A DNA stretch of 55,692 nucleotides from an uncultured Clostridia bacterium (GTDB taxonomy: Bacteria > Bacillota > Clostridia > Christensenellales > Borkfalkiaceae): the NCBI GenBank assembly GCA_944362555.1, contig CALVTL010000010.1, positions 1-55,692 on the forward strand, given 5' to 3'. The position numbers were made by a program, and so were the translations under genes. The notes under the pieces are model-generated. The model did not search any database. It saw nothing but the letters and a program-made list of their open reading frames with translations, and was not told the origin of the DNA. Shown in pieces: positions 47,161-55,692 of the stretch. How positions within the stretch are numbered: the first letter of the stretch is position 1; each line of letters begins with the position of its first letter.

Positions 47161-48309
47161 ATGGCAAACAGGTTTGTTCTCAACGAGACGAGCTACCACG
47201 GCAAGGGCGCAATTCAGGAAATTGCGAACGAGGTGAAGGGCAGAGCATTCAAAAAGTGCTTCGTCTGCTCCGACCCCGACCTTTTGAAGTTCGGCGTCAC
47301 AAAAAAGGTGACCGACGTTCTGGACGGGGCGAACATCGCCTACGAGATCTATTCGGACATCAAGCCCAATCCCACCATTCAGAACGTGCAGACGGGCGTT
47401 GCAGCCTTCCAAAAGAGCGGCGCGGACTGCATCGTCGCCATCGGCGGCGGGTCCTCCATGGACACCGCCAAGGCGATCGGCATCATCATCGCCAACCCCG
47501 AATTTGCGGACGTGCGTTCTCTGGAGGGCGTCGCGCCCACCAGGAATAAGTGCGTTCCCATCATCGCCGTCCCGACGACGGCGGGCACCGCGGCGGAAGT
47601 CACCATCAACTATGTCATCACGGACGCCGAGAAGAACCGCAAGATGGTGTGCGTGGACGTGCACGACATCCCCGTCGTCGCCGTCGTCGATCCCGACATG
47701 ATGAGCTCCATGCCCAAGGGGCTGACGGCTGCCACGGGCATGGACGCCCTGACCCACGCCATCGAGGGCTACATCACCAAGGGCGCATGGGCGATGAGCG
47801 ATATGTTCCACTTAAAAGCCATCGAGATCATCGCAAAGTCGCTGCGCGGCGCCGTCGCCAACACCCCCGAAGGGCGCGAGGGCATGGCTCTGGGGCAGTA
47901 CATCGCGGGCATGGGCTTCTCCAACGTGGGGCTGGGCATCGTCCACTCCATGGCGCACCCTTTGGGCGCATTGTATGATACGCCGCACGGCGTCGCCAAC
48001 GCCATCCTTCTTCCCACCGTCATGGAATATAACGCCGAGGCGACGGGGGAGAAGTACCGCGACATCGCCAAAGCGATGGGCGTGGAGGGCGTCGACAAGA
48101 TGACGCTCGCCGAGGCGCGCAAGGCTGCCGTCGCTGCCGTCCGCAAGCTCTCCGAGGACGTCGGCATCCCGAAGGACCTCAAAAATATCGTGAAGGAAGA
48201 GGACCTCGACTTTTTGGCGCAGTCCGCCATGGACGACGCCTGCCGTCCCGGGAACCCCAAGGATCCCACCAAAGAGGACATCATCGCCCTCTATAAGTCG
48301 CTCCTGTAA
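47161..48309 (+). CDS. fucO: Lactaldehyde reductase, iron-containing alcohol dehydrogenase
   Basis: FucO reduces L-lactaldehyde, from the rhamnose aldolase, to 1,2-propanediol and restores NAD. The 382-residue group III alcohol dehydrogenase begins MANRFVLNETSYHGKGAI, typical of FucO. The nucleotide motif is AIGGGSSMDTAKAIGIII, and metal ligands lie in GMDALTHAIEGYI and VHSMAHPLGALYDTPHG. AAGGAG precedes the ATG. It follows the oxidoreductase by 60 bases and closes the rhamnose region; a terminator comes after it. Confidence 0.94.
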   Translation: MANRFVLNETSYHGKGAIQEIANEVKGRAFKKCFVCSDPDLLKFGVTKKVTDVLDGANIAYEIYSDIKPNPTIQNVQTGVAAFQKSGADCIVAIGGGSSMDTAKAIGIIIANPEFADVRSLEGVAPTRNKCVPIIAVPTTAGTAAEVTINYVITDAEKNRKMVCVDVHDIPVVAVVDPDMMSSMPKGLTAATGMDALTHAIEGYITKGAWAMSDMFHLKAIEIIAKSLRGAVANTPEGREGMALGQYIAGMGFSNVGLGIVHSMAHPLGALYDTPHGVANAILLPTVMEYNAEATGEKYRDIAKAMGVEGVDKMTLAEARKAAVAAVRKLSEDVGIPKDLKNIVKEEDLDFLAQSAMDDACRPGNPKDPTKEDIIALYKSLL

Positions 48310-48372
48310 GCGTTTTTCGCGGCGGATCCCCCTTCCGCCGCAGGAACGCCTCCGCGCACCGCGCGGGGGAAA

Positions 48373-48409
48373 TAAAAAAATCCATCGGATCGATTCCGAT
48401 GGATTTTTT
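48373..48409. terminator. Bidirectional terminator between fucO and hydA
   Basis: AAAAAAATCCATCGG/CCGATGGATTTTTTG around a 7-base loop, with A and T runs on both sides, serving both convergent operons. Confidence 0.92.
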
Positions 48410-48422
48410 GTTGTGCGAAGGG

Positions 48423-50147
48423 TCAAATGCGCTTGTCTTCCTTATACTTGGTGTGCAGCACCTCGTGCGCCTTGGGGCTGTTGGGGAAGATGAAGTAGTC
48501 GTCGTAGAGCATATCGATGACGGGGGAATCGGAGGAGCGGCGCTGTTCGTTGTGCGAATCGCTCATGTAGAGCGCCTTCGCGCGCGACTCTTTGAGTTCC
48601 ACCGTGTTGCGGATGCTGTCCGAGAGGGTGGGCTGACCGCCGCCGTTGACGCAGCCGCCGGGGCACGCCATCACCTCGATGAAATCGTAGTGCTTCTCGC
48701 CCGATTTGATCTCTTCGAGCAGTGCCGCCGCGTTCTCGAGCCCCGAGCAGACGGCGACGCGCAGCGTGTGTCCCGCCACGAGATAGGTCGCCTCCTTGAT
48801 GGGGTTGGTGCCGCGCACCGCAAAGAAGTCGAGCACTTCAAAGCTGCCGTCCAGCATATGCGCCGCCGTGCGGAGCGCCGCCTCCATGACGCCGCCCGTC
48901 GCGCCGAAGATGGCGCCGCCGCCCGTCGCCGTGGCAAAGGGATTGTCGAATTCCTCGTCGGGAAGTTCGGTGAACTTGATGCCCGCCGTCTTGATCATGC
49001 GCGCAAGTTCGCGCGTCGTGATGGCGGCGTTGACTTCGCCCTCCATCTCGGGGCGGTGGCACTCGTACTTCTTCGCCGTGCAGGGAATGACGGAGACGGT
49101 GAAAAGATCCTCGGGACGGATGTGGTGTTTTTCGCACCAATACGTCTTTAAGAGCGCGCCGAACATCTGCTGGGGCGATTTGCACGAGGAGAGGTGGGGG
49201 ATCATTTCGGGGTACTTCTGCTCCACGAACTTGATCCACGCGGGGCAGCAGGAGGTGAACATGGGCATGGGCTTGCCCGTCTTGATGCGGTTGATGAGCT
49301 CGCTCGCCTCCTCCATGATGGTGAGGTCGGCGGTCACGTCCATGTTGAACACCTCGCAGGGGCCGAGGCGGCGGATGGCAGCCACCATCTTGCCCTCCAC
49401 GTTGGTGCCGATGGGCATATCGAACGCCTCGCCCAGCGTCGCGCGGATGGAGGGCGCCGTGAAGAACACCACCTTTTTGGTGGGGTCGGCGAACGCCTTC
49501 CACACTTCGTCGATGGTGGAGCGCTCGGAGAGTGCGCCCACGGGGCAGGCGACGATGCACTGTCCGCAGCCGACGCACACCGATTCAAAGAGGGGCATAT
49601 CGAACGCGCTGCCGATGTGCACGTTGAACCCTCTGCCGATGGGACCGATGGCGTTGACGTGCTGCTTTCTGCACGCCGCCACGCAGCGCATACAGTTGAT
49701 GCATTTGTCGTTGTCGCGCACCACATAGGGAGCGGAGGTGTCGATGGGGAGCACGAAGTCCTCGCCCTTGAACCGGTCCTCGTCCACGCCGTAGCCCAAG
49801 GAGAGCTTCTGCAGCTCGCAGTTGTGGTTTCTCTCGCAGGAGAGGCACTTCTTCTTGTGCTTGGAGAGGAGCAGTTCGAGCGTCATCTTTCTGCTCTCGC
49901 GGCACTTCTCGGTGTTGGTGCGCACCTCCATGCCCTCGGCGACGGGGTACACGCACGCCGCGACCAGCCCTCTCGCGCCCGTCGCTTCCACGACGCACAT
50001 ACGGCAGGAGCCGACGCAGGAGACGTCCTTTAAGTAGCACAGCGTGGGAATTTCGATGTGCGCCTTTCTCGCCGCCTGCAGAATGGTCGTTCCCTCGGGA
50101 ACGGTGACGGAAATTCCGTTGATGGTCAATGTTACGTCTTTAGCCAT
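48423..50147 (-). CDS. hydA: Electron-bifurcating [FeFe]-hydrogenase, catalytic subunit
   Basis: HydA makes H2 at the H-cluster. The 574-residue protein starts with a [2Fe-2S] domain (CYLKDVSCVGSCRMC), then a His-Cys3 cluster region (HKKKCLSCERNHNC), two [4Fe-4S] motifs (CINCMRCVAAC, CVGCGQCIVACP) and the H-cluster domain. Motif L1 is TSCCPAW and L3 is ACPGGCVNGGGQP. In L2, normally MPCxxKxxE, the Met is Ile (VIPCTAKKYE; codon ATT at 49092-49090 on the minus strand). ATG 50147 lies 6 bases after GAGGTG, which overlaps the hydB stop. It is the last gene of the operon; maturases HydEFG are not in the window. Confidence 0.96.
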   Translation of the reverse strand: MAKDVTLTINGISVTVPEGTTILQAARKAHIEIPTLCYLKDVSCVGSCRMCVVEATGARGLVAACVYPVAEGMEVRTNTEKCRESRKMTLELLLSKHKKKCLSCERNHNCELQKLSLGYGVDEDRFKGEDFVLPIDTSAPYVVRDNDKCINCMRCVAACRKQHVNAIGPIGRGFNVHIGSAFDMPLFESVCVGCGQCIVACPVGALSERSTIDEVWKAFADPTKKVVFFTAPSIRATLGEAFDMPIGTNVEGKMVAAIRRLGPCEVFNMDVTADLTIMEEASELINRIKTGKPMPMFTSCCPAWIKFVEQKYPEMIPHLSSCKSPQQMFGALLKTYWCEKHHIRPEDLFTVSVIPCTAKKYECHRPEMEGEVNAAITTRELARMIKTAGIKFTELPDEEFDNPFATATGGGAIFGATGGVMEAALRTAAHMLDGSFEVLDFFAVRGTNPIKEATYLVAGHTLRVAVCSGLENAAALLEEIKSGEKHYDFIEVMACPGGCVNGGGQPTLSDSIRNTVELKESRAKALYMSDSHNEQRRSSDSPVIDMLYDDYFIFPNSPKAHEVLHTKYKEDKRI

Positions 50148-50157
50148 TGTTATCACC

Positions 50158-52050
50158 TCAGCTTCTCACAACTGCGCCGAACTTGCAGTTTTGCATACAT
50201 ACGCCGCACTTGATGCAGATGTCCTTGTCGATGACGTGCGCCTCGCGGACCTTCCCCGAGATGGCGTGCGTCGGACAGTTGCGCGCGCACAGCGTGCAGC
50301 CGCGGCATTTGGTGGGATCGATGGAATAGGTGAGCAGCGCCTTGCACACGCCCGCGTCGCAGTGCTTCTTCTCGATGTGGTCGACGTATTCCTGGCGGAA
50401 ATAGCGCAGCGTCGAGAGGATGGGGTTGGGCGCGGACTGTCCCAGCGCGCACAGCGAGGATTGCTTCATGTGGGAGGCGAGCTCCTCGATCTTCACAAGG
50501 TCCTCGGGTTCGCCCTTGCCCTCGGTGATCTTGGTGAGGAGCTGCAAAAGACGCTTGGTGCCGATGCGGCAGGGCGTACACTTTCCGCAGCTCTCGTCGG
50601 CGGTGAATTCAAGGTAGAACTTGGAGATGTCCACCATGCAGGTATCCTCGTCGAGGATGATCATGCCGCCCGAGCCCATCATGGAACCGATGGCGATGAG
50701 GCTGTCGTAGTCGATGGGGGTGTCGATGCACTCCGCAGGGATGCACCCGCCAGAAGGTCCGCCCGTCTGCGCCGCCTTGAACTTCTTCCCGTTAGGGATG
50801 CCGCCGCCGATCTCCTCGACGATGGTGCGCAAAGTCGTACCCATGGGCACTTCCACAAGGCCGACGTTGGTGATCTTGCCGCCCAGCGCGAACACCTTGG
50901 TGCCCGTCGAGGTGGGGGTGCCGATCTTGGCGAACCACGCGGCGCCGTTTAAGATGATGGGGTTGACGTTCGCCCACGTCTCCACGTTGTTGAGGATGGT
51001 GGGCTTCCCGAACAGACCCTTGACGGCGGGGAAGGGGGGACGGGGACGGGGTTCGCCGCGGTGCCCCTCGATGGAGGTCATGAGCGCCGTCTCCTCGCCG
51101 CAGACGAAGGCGCCTGCGCCGAGACGGATCTCGATGTCGAAATCAAACCCGAGCCCTAAAATGTTCTTGCCGAGCAAGCCGCGCTCGCGCGCCTGCGCAA
51201 GGGCGATCTTCAAACGTTCGACGGCGACGGGGTATTCCGCACGCACATAGATGTAGCCCTGATGGGCGCCGATGGCATAGCCTGCGATGGTCATCGCCTC
51301 GAGCACGCAGTGGGGGTCGCCCTCCAGAACGGAGCGGTCCATGAACGCGCCGGGGTCGCCCTCGTCGGCGTTGCAGCAGACGTATTTGATGTCCCCCTGC
51401 GACGCCTTGGCGAACGACCACTTTCTGCCCGTGGGGAAGCCCGCGCCGCCCCTGCCGCGCAGCCCGGAGGCGAGCATCTCGTTGATGACGTCGTCGGGCG
51501 TCATGGAGGTGAGCACTTTTTCGAGCGCCGCATAGTCGCCCGCGGCGATGGCTTCCTCAATGTCCTCGGGGGCGATGACGCCGCAGTTGCGGAGCGCGAT
51601 GCGCATCTGCTTTTTATAGAAGGGGGTCTCCGCGAAGGGGATGATGGAGCCGTCTGCGGCGACCGTGCCCTGGTATAAGAGCTCTTTGACGATGGATCCG
51701 CCCTTGACAAGGTGCTTTTCCGCCACCGTCTTGACGTGTTCGGGCGTCATCTGCGCATAGAACGCGCCCTCGGGGTAGACGATCATGATGGGGCCGAGGG
51801 CGCACAGCCCGAAGCACCCCGTCTTGACGATGAGGACGTCTTTGATGTTGAGTTCATTGAGCGAGGCTTCGAGCTGCTCGATGACCTTCATGGAGTTGGA
51901 GGAGGTGCAGCCCGTACCGCCGCAGACGAGCACCTGCTTTCTGTATCCCGTCTGTTTGGCGAGCTTTTCGCCCTGTTCGCGCACGACGCGCCGCACGTCG
52001 ATGAGCGGCTTTTTCTTCTTGCGGATGGCTTCAAGTTCCTGGATGGTCAT
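50158..52050 (-). CDS. hydB: Electron-bifurcating hydrogenase NADH/FMN subunit (NuoF-like)
   Basis: HydB oxidises NADH and splits electrons with the ferredoxin branch. The 630-residue chain has a thioredoxin-like [2Fe-2S] N-terminus (VCGGTGCTSSNS, then CFGLCALGP), the NuoF core with GLRGRGGAGFPTGRKW for NADH/FMN, a [4Fe-4S] site ESCGKCTPCRIGTK, and a C-terminal ferredoxin domain with CRGCTLCARNCP and CIKCGVCMQNC. This domain order is the HydB of NAD-dependent bifurcating hydrogenases. It overlaps hydC by four bases. Confidence 0.95.
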   Translation of the reverse strand: MTIQELEAIRKKKKPLIDVRRVVREQGEKLAKQTGYRKQVLVCGGTGCTSSNSMKVIEQLEASLNELNIKDVLIVKTGCFGLCALGPIMIVYPEGAFYAQMTPEHVKTVAEKHLVKGGSIVKELLYQGTVAADGSIIPFAETPFYKKQMRIALRNCGVIAPEDIEEAIAAGDYAALEKVLTSMTPDDVINEMLASGLRGRGGAGFPTGRKWSFAKASQGDIKYVCCNADEGDPGAFMDRSVLEGDPHCVLEAMTIAGYAIGAHQGYIYVRAEYPVAVERLKIALAQARERGLLGKNILGLGFDFDIEIRLGAGAFVCGEETALMTSIEGHRGEPRPRPPFPAVKGLFGKPTILNNVETWANVNPIILNGAAWFAKIGTPTSTGTKVFALGGKITNVGLVEVPMGTTLRTIVEEIGGGIPNGKKFKAAQTGGPSGGCIPAECIDTPIDYDSLIAIGSMMGSGGMIILDEDTCMVDISKFYLEFTADESCGKCTPCRIGTKRLLQLLTKITEGKGEPEDLVKIEELASHMKQSSLCALGQSAPNPILSTLRYFRQEYVDHIEKKHCDAGVCKALLTYSIDPTKCRGCTLCARNCPTHAISGKVREAHVIDKDICIKCGVCMQNCKFGAVVRS

Positions 52051-52547
52051 GCCTGTGCCTCCTTTCTGTACTTGTCAAGGATGCCCTTGACCATGTCGGG
52101 CGTGAGTTTGCCGTGCACGTCCTCGTTGATGGTCATGACGGGCGCAAGCCCGCACGCGCCGACGCAGCGGCAGCTGTCGATGGAGAACAGCCCGTCCGGC
52201 GTGCATTCGCCGCACTTGATGCCCAGCTCCTTTTCCACTTCCTCCAAGATCTTGTCCGACCCCTTCACATAGCACGCCGTGCCGAGGCAGACGCTGATGC
52301 GGTACTTGCCCTTGGGGTTCAAAGAGAACTGGGAGTAGAAGGTGACGACGCCGTATACTTCGGCAAGCGAAATATTCAGCCCCTCCGCAATGGTCTTCTG
52401 CACGGGCATGGGCAGGTATCCGTAGATGCCCTGCGCCTCCTGCAAGATGTGCATGAGGCAGCCCGGCGTCGAGCGGGATTCCTCGATGACAGCTTTGAGC
52501 TTTTCAAGCTGTTCGGGCGTTCCGCACGATGCTTCGCACTCTTTCAT
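52047..52547 (-). CDS. hydC: Bifurcating hydrogenase [2Fe-2S] subunit (NuoE-like)
   Basis: The 166-residue HydC carries one thioredoxin-like [2Fe-2S] cluster (CLGTACYVKG, then CRCVGACGLAP) and is the first gene of hydC-hydB-hydA. A helical N-terminus with LMHILQEAQGIYGYLP and VYGVVTFYSQF matches NuoE. It works with HydA and HydB to couple NADH and reduced ferredoxin oxidation to H2 formation, the exit route for electrons from the nifJ reaction. AGGAGGTT lies just before ATG 52547; a promoter is about 80 bases upstream. Confidence 0.95.
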   Translation of the reverse strand: MKECEASCGTPEQLEKLKAVIEESRSTPGCLMHILQEAQGIYGYLPMPVQKTIAEGLNISLAEVYGVVTFYSQFSLNPKGKYRISVCLGTACYVKGSDKILEEVEKELGIKCGECTPDGLFSIDSCRCVGACGLAPVMTINEDVHGKLTPDMVKGILDKYRKEAQA

Positions 52548-52630
52548 AACAACCTCCTGATCATATATCTTCGTCTTTCATCATATCTGCCGCGCGCCGT
52601 GCGGCGGCGAAACTGCATGACATTATACCT

Positions 52631-52659
52631 ATTATATCATATCTGCGTCGATATTTCAA
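52631..52659 (-). promoter_or_regulatory. sigma-A promoter of hydCBA
   Basis: Minus strand: TTGAAA (52659-52654), 17 bases, TATAAT (52636-52631). A second ATTATA motif at 52622-52627 may be an alternative -10. Confidence 0.85.
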
Positions 52660-52744
52660 TACAATTTGACAAAATGTAAAAAATTGTCGGAAAATATTTT
52701 CTGCGATCATTCGCGGAAAGGGGAACGGGGGGCAAAAAAAGCGA

Positions 52745-52773
52745 TTGACAACGATGGGCGCGTGTGGTAAAAT
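52745..52773 (+). promoter_or_regulatory. sigma-A promoter of glgP
   Basis: TTGACA (52745-52750), 17 bases, TAAAAT (52768-52773). The leader is about 85 bases and contains an AAAAGTG/CACTTTT hairpin, function unknown. Confidence 0.85.
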
Positions 52774-52863
52774 GGGGGCAAGTGTCGGAAAAAGTGGCAC
52801 TTTTTTCGTCATGCGAATACAAGATATTGTGGTCCGCTCGATGTTTGCGGACGGGGAGCAGAT

Positions 52864-55167
52864 ATGAAATTCGATAAAAAGACCTTTCTTGCGGACGTGG
52901 AACGCGTCCTCAATTCGGACTATGCCTGCGACATGAAGTCGGCAGGGAGAAGAGAGCTCTACAACGCCGTCTCCAAGGCGGTGATGGAGGAGGCGTACGC
53001 CGATTGGAGCAGGGAGAAGAAGTCCAACCGCCGCCGCTGCGGGTATTTCTCGGCAGAGTTTTTAATGGGGCGCGCCATCTATTCCAACCTTCTGAACCTC
53101 GGCATTTTAGAGGAAGTGGGGGACGCTTTGAAGAGCGTGGGCGAGGACCTCAACCAGTTTGAAGAGGTGGAGGACGCGGCGCTCGGCAACGGGGGGCTCG
53201 GAAGGCTCGCAGCCTGCTACCTTGAATCCGCCGCCTCCAAGGACATCGCCCTCGACGGCTACGGCATCCGCTACCGCTACGGGCTGTTCCGTCAGACGTT
53301 TGAAAACGGCTTCCAGCACGAGGAAGGGGACGATTGGCTCAAATGGGGAGACCCGTGGAGCGTGCGCGTCGACCGCGACGCCGTGCTCGTCAGGTTCGCC
53401 GACCAGACGGTGCGCGCCGTTCCCTACGATATGCCCATCTTCGGCTATAAGAACGGCGTCGTCAACACGCTGCGCCTGTGGCAGAGCGAGCCCGTTCAGG
53501 CGTTCGACTTCGCCTCTTTCAACGAGATGCGCGGCGAGGTGAAGGCGAACGAGAATTTTAACGCCACCAAGATCACCGACGTCTTGTACCCCAACGACAA
53601 CACGATGGTGGGAAAGATCCTGCGCCTTCGCCAGCAGTACTTTATGGTGAGCGCCTCCCTTCAGGACATCGTGAAAAAGTTCAAGGCGGCGGGCAAGGAC
53701 CTCAAAGCGCTGCCCGAAAAGTGGTGCTTCCAGCTCAACGATACGCACCCCGTCATCGCCATCCCCGAGCTTCTGCGCATCCTGCAGACGGAGGGGCTCT
53801 CCTTTGAGGAGGCGTTCGACGTCTGCCATAAGTGCTTCAACTTCACCAACCACACCATCATGGCGGAGGCGCTCGAAAAGTGGGACGCGCTCGCCCTCTC
53901 CGACCTTCTGCCCGATGTCTACGAGCAGATCGTCGCCTGCCAGCAGCGCCTCTCCTCCGAGGGCGTCGACCCCAACTACTTCTATATCGTGCGCGACAAC
54001 GTGGTGCACATGGCGAACCTCGCCATCTATGTCTCCGCGCACGTCAACGGCGTTGCCGAGATCCACACCAACATCTTAAAGACGCAGACCTTTAAAAATT
54101 GGTACGAGCGCTATCCCGAAAAGTTCGTCAACATCACCAACGGCATCACGCCGAGAAGGTGGATGCTGCTCAATAATCCGAAGATGGCGCGCCTCATCGA
54201 CTCCAAGATCGGCACCGTATGGCACACCCGCCTTCCCGAGCTCAAAAAAATAAAGCCCTTCATCGGGGAGATGCTGCCCGAGTTCGTGCGCATCAAGCAG
54301 GAGAACAAGCAAAAGCTCGCCGCCTACATCGCCGAGCATGAGGGCGTGGAGCTCTCTCCCGACTTCATCTTCGACGTGCAGGTCAAACGCCTGCATGAGT
54401 ACAAGCGGCAGATGCTCAATGCGCTCTCCGTGCTCTGGTACTACTTCGGCATCAAGGACGGCGACATCACCGACTTCCCGCCCACGGCGTTCATCTTCGG
54501 CGCCAAGGCTGCGCCAGGGTACTATATGGCGAAGGCGGTCATCAAGTTCATCAACGAGATCGCGCGCCTCGTCAACTCCGACGCGGAAGTCGCCGACAAG
54601 ATGAAGGTAGTGTTCGTGCAGAACTACAATGTCTCCTATGCGGAGAAGATCGTCTGCGCGGCGGACATCTCCGAACAGATCTCCCTTGCGGGCATGGAGG
54701 CGTCGGGCACGAGCAACATGAAGTTTATGTTGGGTGGCACCGTCACCCTCGGCACGCTGGACGGCGCAAACGTCGAGATCTGCGAGGAGGCGGGCAGCGA
54801 GAACAACTATATCTTCGGCGCGACGGTGGAAGAGGTCGCTGCCATCAAGCAGTTCTATTGCCCGCGCGAGATCATCGAGCAGAACCCCCGCCTGAAGCGC
54901 GCCCTCATGACGCTCGTGGACGGCACCTTCCAAGACGATTCGGGGATGCTGCAAAAGCTCTTTGAGAGCATGACGTCGGGATACGAGCCCGACAGATACC
55001 TCGTTCTGTATGATTTTGCCGACTATGTGCGCGTCAAGACGCAGCTTCTCTACGACTTCGGCAGCGACGAGTTCAACAAAAAGTGCCTTGTGAACATGGC
55101 GTCCGTCGGCAAGTTCTCCGCCGACCGCTCGGTCACCGACTACGCAAAGCTCATCTGGAATTTGTGA
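52864..55167 (+). CDS. glgP: Glycogen/alpha-glucan phosphorylase
   Basis: GlgP releases glucose-1-phosphate from glycogen or other alpha-1,4-glucans. The 767-residue protein is slightly shorter than E. coli enzymes, as usual in Clostridia. It shows FSAEFLMGRAIYSNLLNLG near the N-terminus, EDAALGNGGLGRLAACYLES, QLNDTHPVIAIPELLRIL, the pyridoxal-phosphate-binding Lys in MEASGTSNMKFMLGG, and NGITPRRWM. GGGGAGCAGAT precedes the ATG. It is monocistronic; other glg genes are not in the window. Confidence 0.96.
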   Translation: MKFDKKTFLADVERVLNSDYACDMKSAGRRELYNAVSKAVMEEAYADWSREKKSNRRRCGYFSAEFLMGRAIYSNLLNLGILEEVGDALKSVGEDLNQFEEVEDAALGNGGLGRLAACYLESAASKDIALDGYGIRYRYGLFRQTFENGFQHEEGDDWLKWGDPWSVRVDRDAVLVRFADQTVRAVPYDMPIFGYKNGVVNTLRLWQSEPVQAFDFASFNEMRGEVKANENFNATKITDVLYPNDNTMVGKILRLRQQYFMVSASLQDIVKKFKAAGKDLKALPEKWCFQLNDTHPVIAIPELLRILQTEGLSFEEAFDVCHKCFNFTNHTIMAEALEKWDALALSDLLPDVYEQIVACQQRLSSEGVDPNYFYIVRDNVVHMANLAIYVSAHVNGVAEIHTNILKTQTFKNWYERYPEKFVNITNGITPRRWMLLNNPKMARLIDSKIGTVWHTRLPELKKIKPFIGEMLPEFVRIKQENKQKLAAYIAEHEGVELSPDFIFDVQVKRLHEYKRQMLNALSVLWYYFGIKDGDITDFPPTAFIFGAKAAPGYYMAKAVIKFINEIARLVNSDAEVADKMKVVFVQNYNVSYAEKIVCAADISEQISLAGMEASGTSNMKFMLGGTVTLGTLDGANVEICEEAGSENNYIFGATVEEVAAIKQFYCPREIIEQNPRLKRALMTLVDGTFQDDSGMLQKLFESMTSGYEPDRYLVLYDFADYVRVKTQLLYDFGSDEFNKKCLVNMASVGKFSADRSVTDYAKLIWNL

Positions 55168-55186
55168 TCCTGCATTGCAGACCTGA

Positions 55187-55226
55187 CCCCCGAAAGCCTG
55201 TCCCGCGCAGGCTTTCGGGGGCTTTT
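55187..55226 (+). terminator. Terminator of glgP
   Basis: Perfect 14-bp stem CCCCCGAAAGCCTG/CAGGCTTTCGGGGG with loop TCCCGCG, then CTTTTTGTTT. Confidence 0.93.
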
Positions 55227-55321
55227 TGTTTGTATAAGCCCCCCCCCGCGATAGTCGCAGGGTTCGATTGAGGCTTTGCCGATGAGCAGAATTGAATTGA
55301 GAACACGTTATAATATCTAAA

Positions 55322-55480
55322 ACCCTTGCCCTCCCTGTGAAAATCCCATAAAAATATTGCGTCTTTTTGCGGGAGCCCTATTCGGGAGGGTGCCGAGCGT
55401 AGCGGGCTATTATCTCTACCCTTGCCCTCCCTGTGTAAGGGAGGGTGCCGAGCGAAGCGAGGCGGGAGGGTTGTAAAGGT
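55322..55480 (+). repeat. Repeat family E, tandem copies
   Basis: CCCTTGCCCTCCCTGTG occurs twice (near 55322 and 55420), each followed by a GGGAGGGTGCCGAGCG block. The second ends GAGGCGGGAGGGTTGT. It matches 21818-21880 on the other strand. Confidence 0.75.
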
Positions 55481-55574
55481 TGGTGTCGCGCGTGCATGAC
55501 AACTCCTCCGTCTGCTCTTTTCAATCGCAGACGCCTCCCCTTGCACAGGGGAGTCGAGAGAAGAGGAAGGCTTC

Positions 55575-55692
55575 CCCGTGGGGGGTGAGCCGCGCGTTAT
55601 GCGCATCACCACGGCGTGGTGTGCGCGCGTGGCGAACTGAGGTTTTTGCCATTGTGGGCAAAAACCGTGACCGCTAGCGGCGTCGCTCATTG
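55575..55692 (+). repeat. Structured repeat family B, copy B3 (cut by window end)
   Basis: First arm ends CACCAC (55607-55612)-GGC-GTGGTG (55616-55621); the second hairpin is GGTTTTTGCC/GGCAAAAACC. It is nearly identical to B2 and is truncated inside the third hairpin by the window edge. Confidence 0.85.

Larger units (their letters stand above)
55227..55692. other. Non-coding repeat region at the window end
   Basis: About 460 bases with no credible gene. It contains two tandem-like copies of repeat family E (55322-55480) and a partial copy of structured repeat B3 (55575 to the edge). Confidence 0.75.

Overview
The window is GC-rich, densely coded chromosomal DNA from an anaerobic, endospore-forming Clostridia-type Firmicute, probably an uncultured gut lineage. 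The evidence is spoVAC, sigK and a sigH-like factor (sporulation), pyruvate:ferredoxin oxidoreductase plus a HydABC electron-bifurcating [FeFe]-hydrogenase (strict anaerobic fermentation), an ECF vitamin-transport core, and the Firmicute gene order mrnC-rlmB-sigH. I cannot name the genus. No phage, IS transposase or CRISPR array was seen.

Layout. 1-5100: tRNA-Pro, spoVAC, a small DUF1858 redox protein and nifJ. 5280-9670: ecfA1-ecfA2-ecfT-truA and a Gly-rich membrane protein. 9680-13550: mnmE, a LysR regulator, an SDR and a PH-like membrane protein. 13630-16800: an aconitase-superfamily hydratase coupled to a zinc macrodomain ADP-ribose hydrolase. 16890-21030: a GlcN/UDP-GlcNAc block (glmU acetyltransferase half, glmM, glmS). 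21050-23140: nitroreductase and aldo/keto reductase on the minus strand. 23150-23670: a compact cassette that looks like a type I toxin-antitoxin locus, lying between two 96-bp promoter copies. 23640-29030: mrnC-rlmB-sigH-dnaX-ybaB-recR-gpsA. 29090-30960: a YcxB-like protein, 1 kb of repeats and tRNA-Val. 30880-34250: a four-gene operon (acetyltransferase, HAD phosphatase, CAT-like acetyltransferase, TIR-like protein). 34255-35215: a second repeat island and tRNA-Leu. 35270-37450: degV and sigK. 37450-41340: metF, a separate MetH reactivation domain, and metH. 41370-48410: AraC-type regulator, rhaB, rhaA, rhaD, an oxidoreductase and fucO (L-rhamnose to lactate/propanediol branch). 48420-52660: hydC-hydB-hydA on the minus strand. 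52740-55230: glgP. The rest is repeats.

How the genes fit together: rhamnose and glycogen feed glycolysis, NifJ oxidises pyruvate to acetyl-CoA with reduced ferredoxin, and HydABC uses ferredoxin plus NADH to release H2; FucO regenerates NAD from lactaldehyde.

The most unusual content is non-coding. Several families of dispersed palindromic repeats (called A to G here) differ between copies mainly by compensatory changes that keep their stems paired, so they behave like structured RNAs or actively maintained palindromes. A small ORF with a convergent antisense promoter looks like a new type I toxin-antitoxin candidate. At least three genes have a sigma-A promoter placed so that transcription should start at the start codon (leaderless mRNA).
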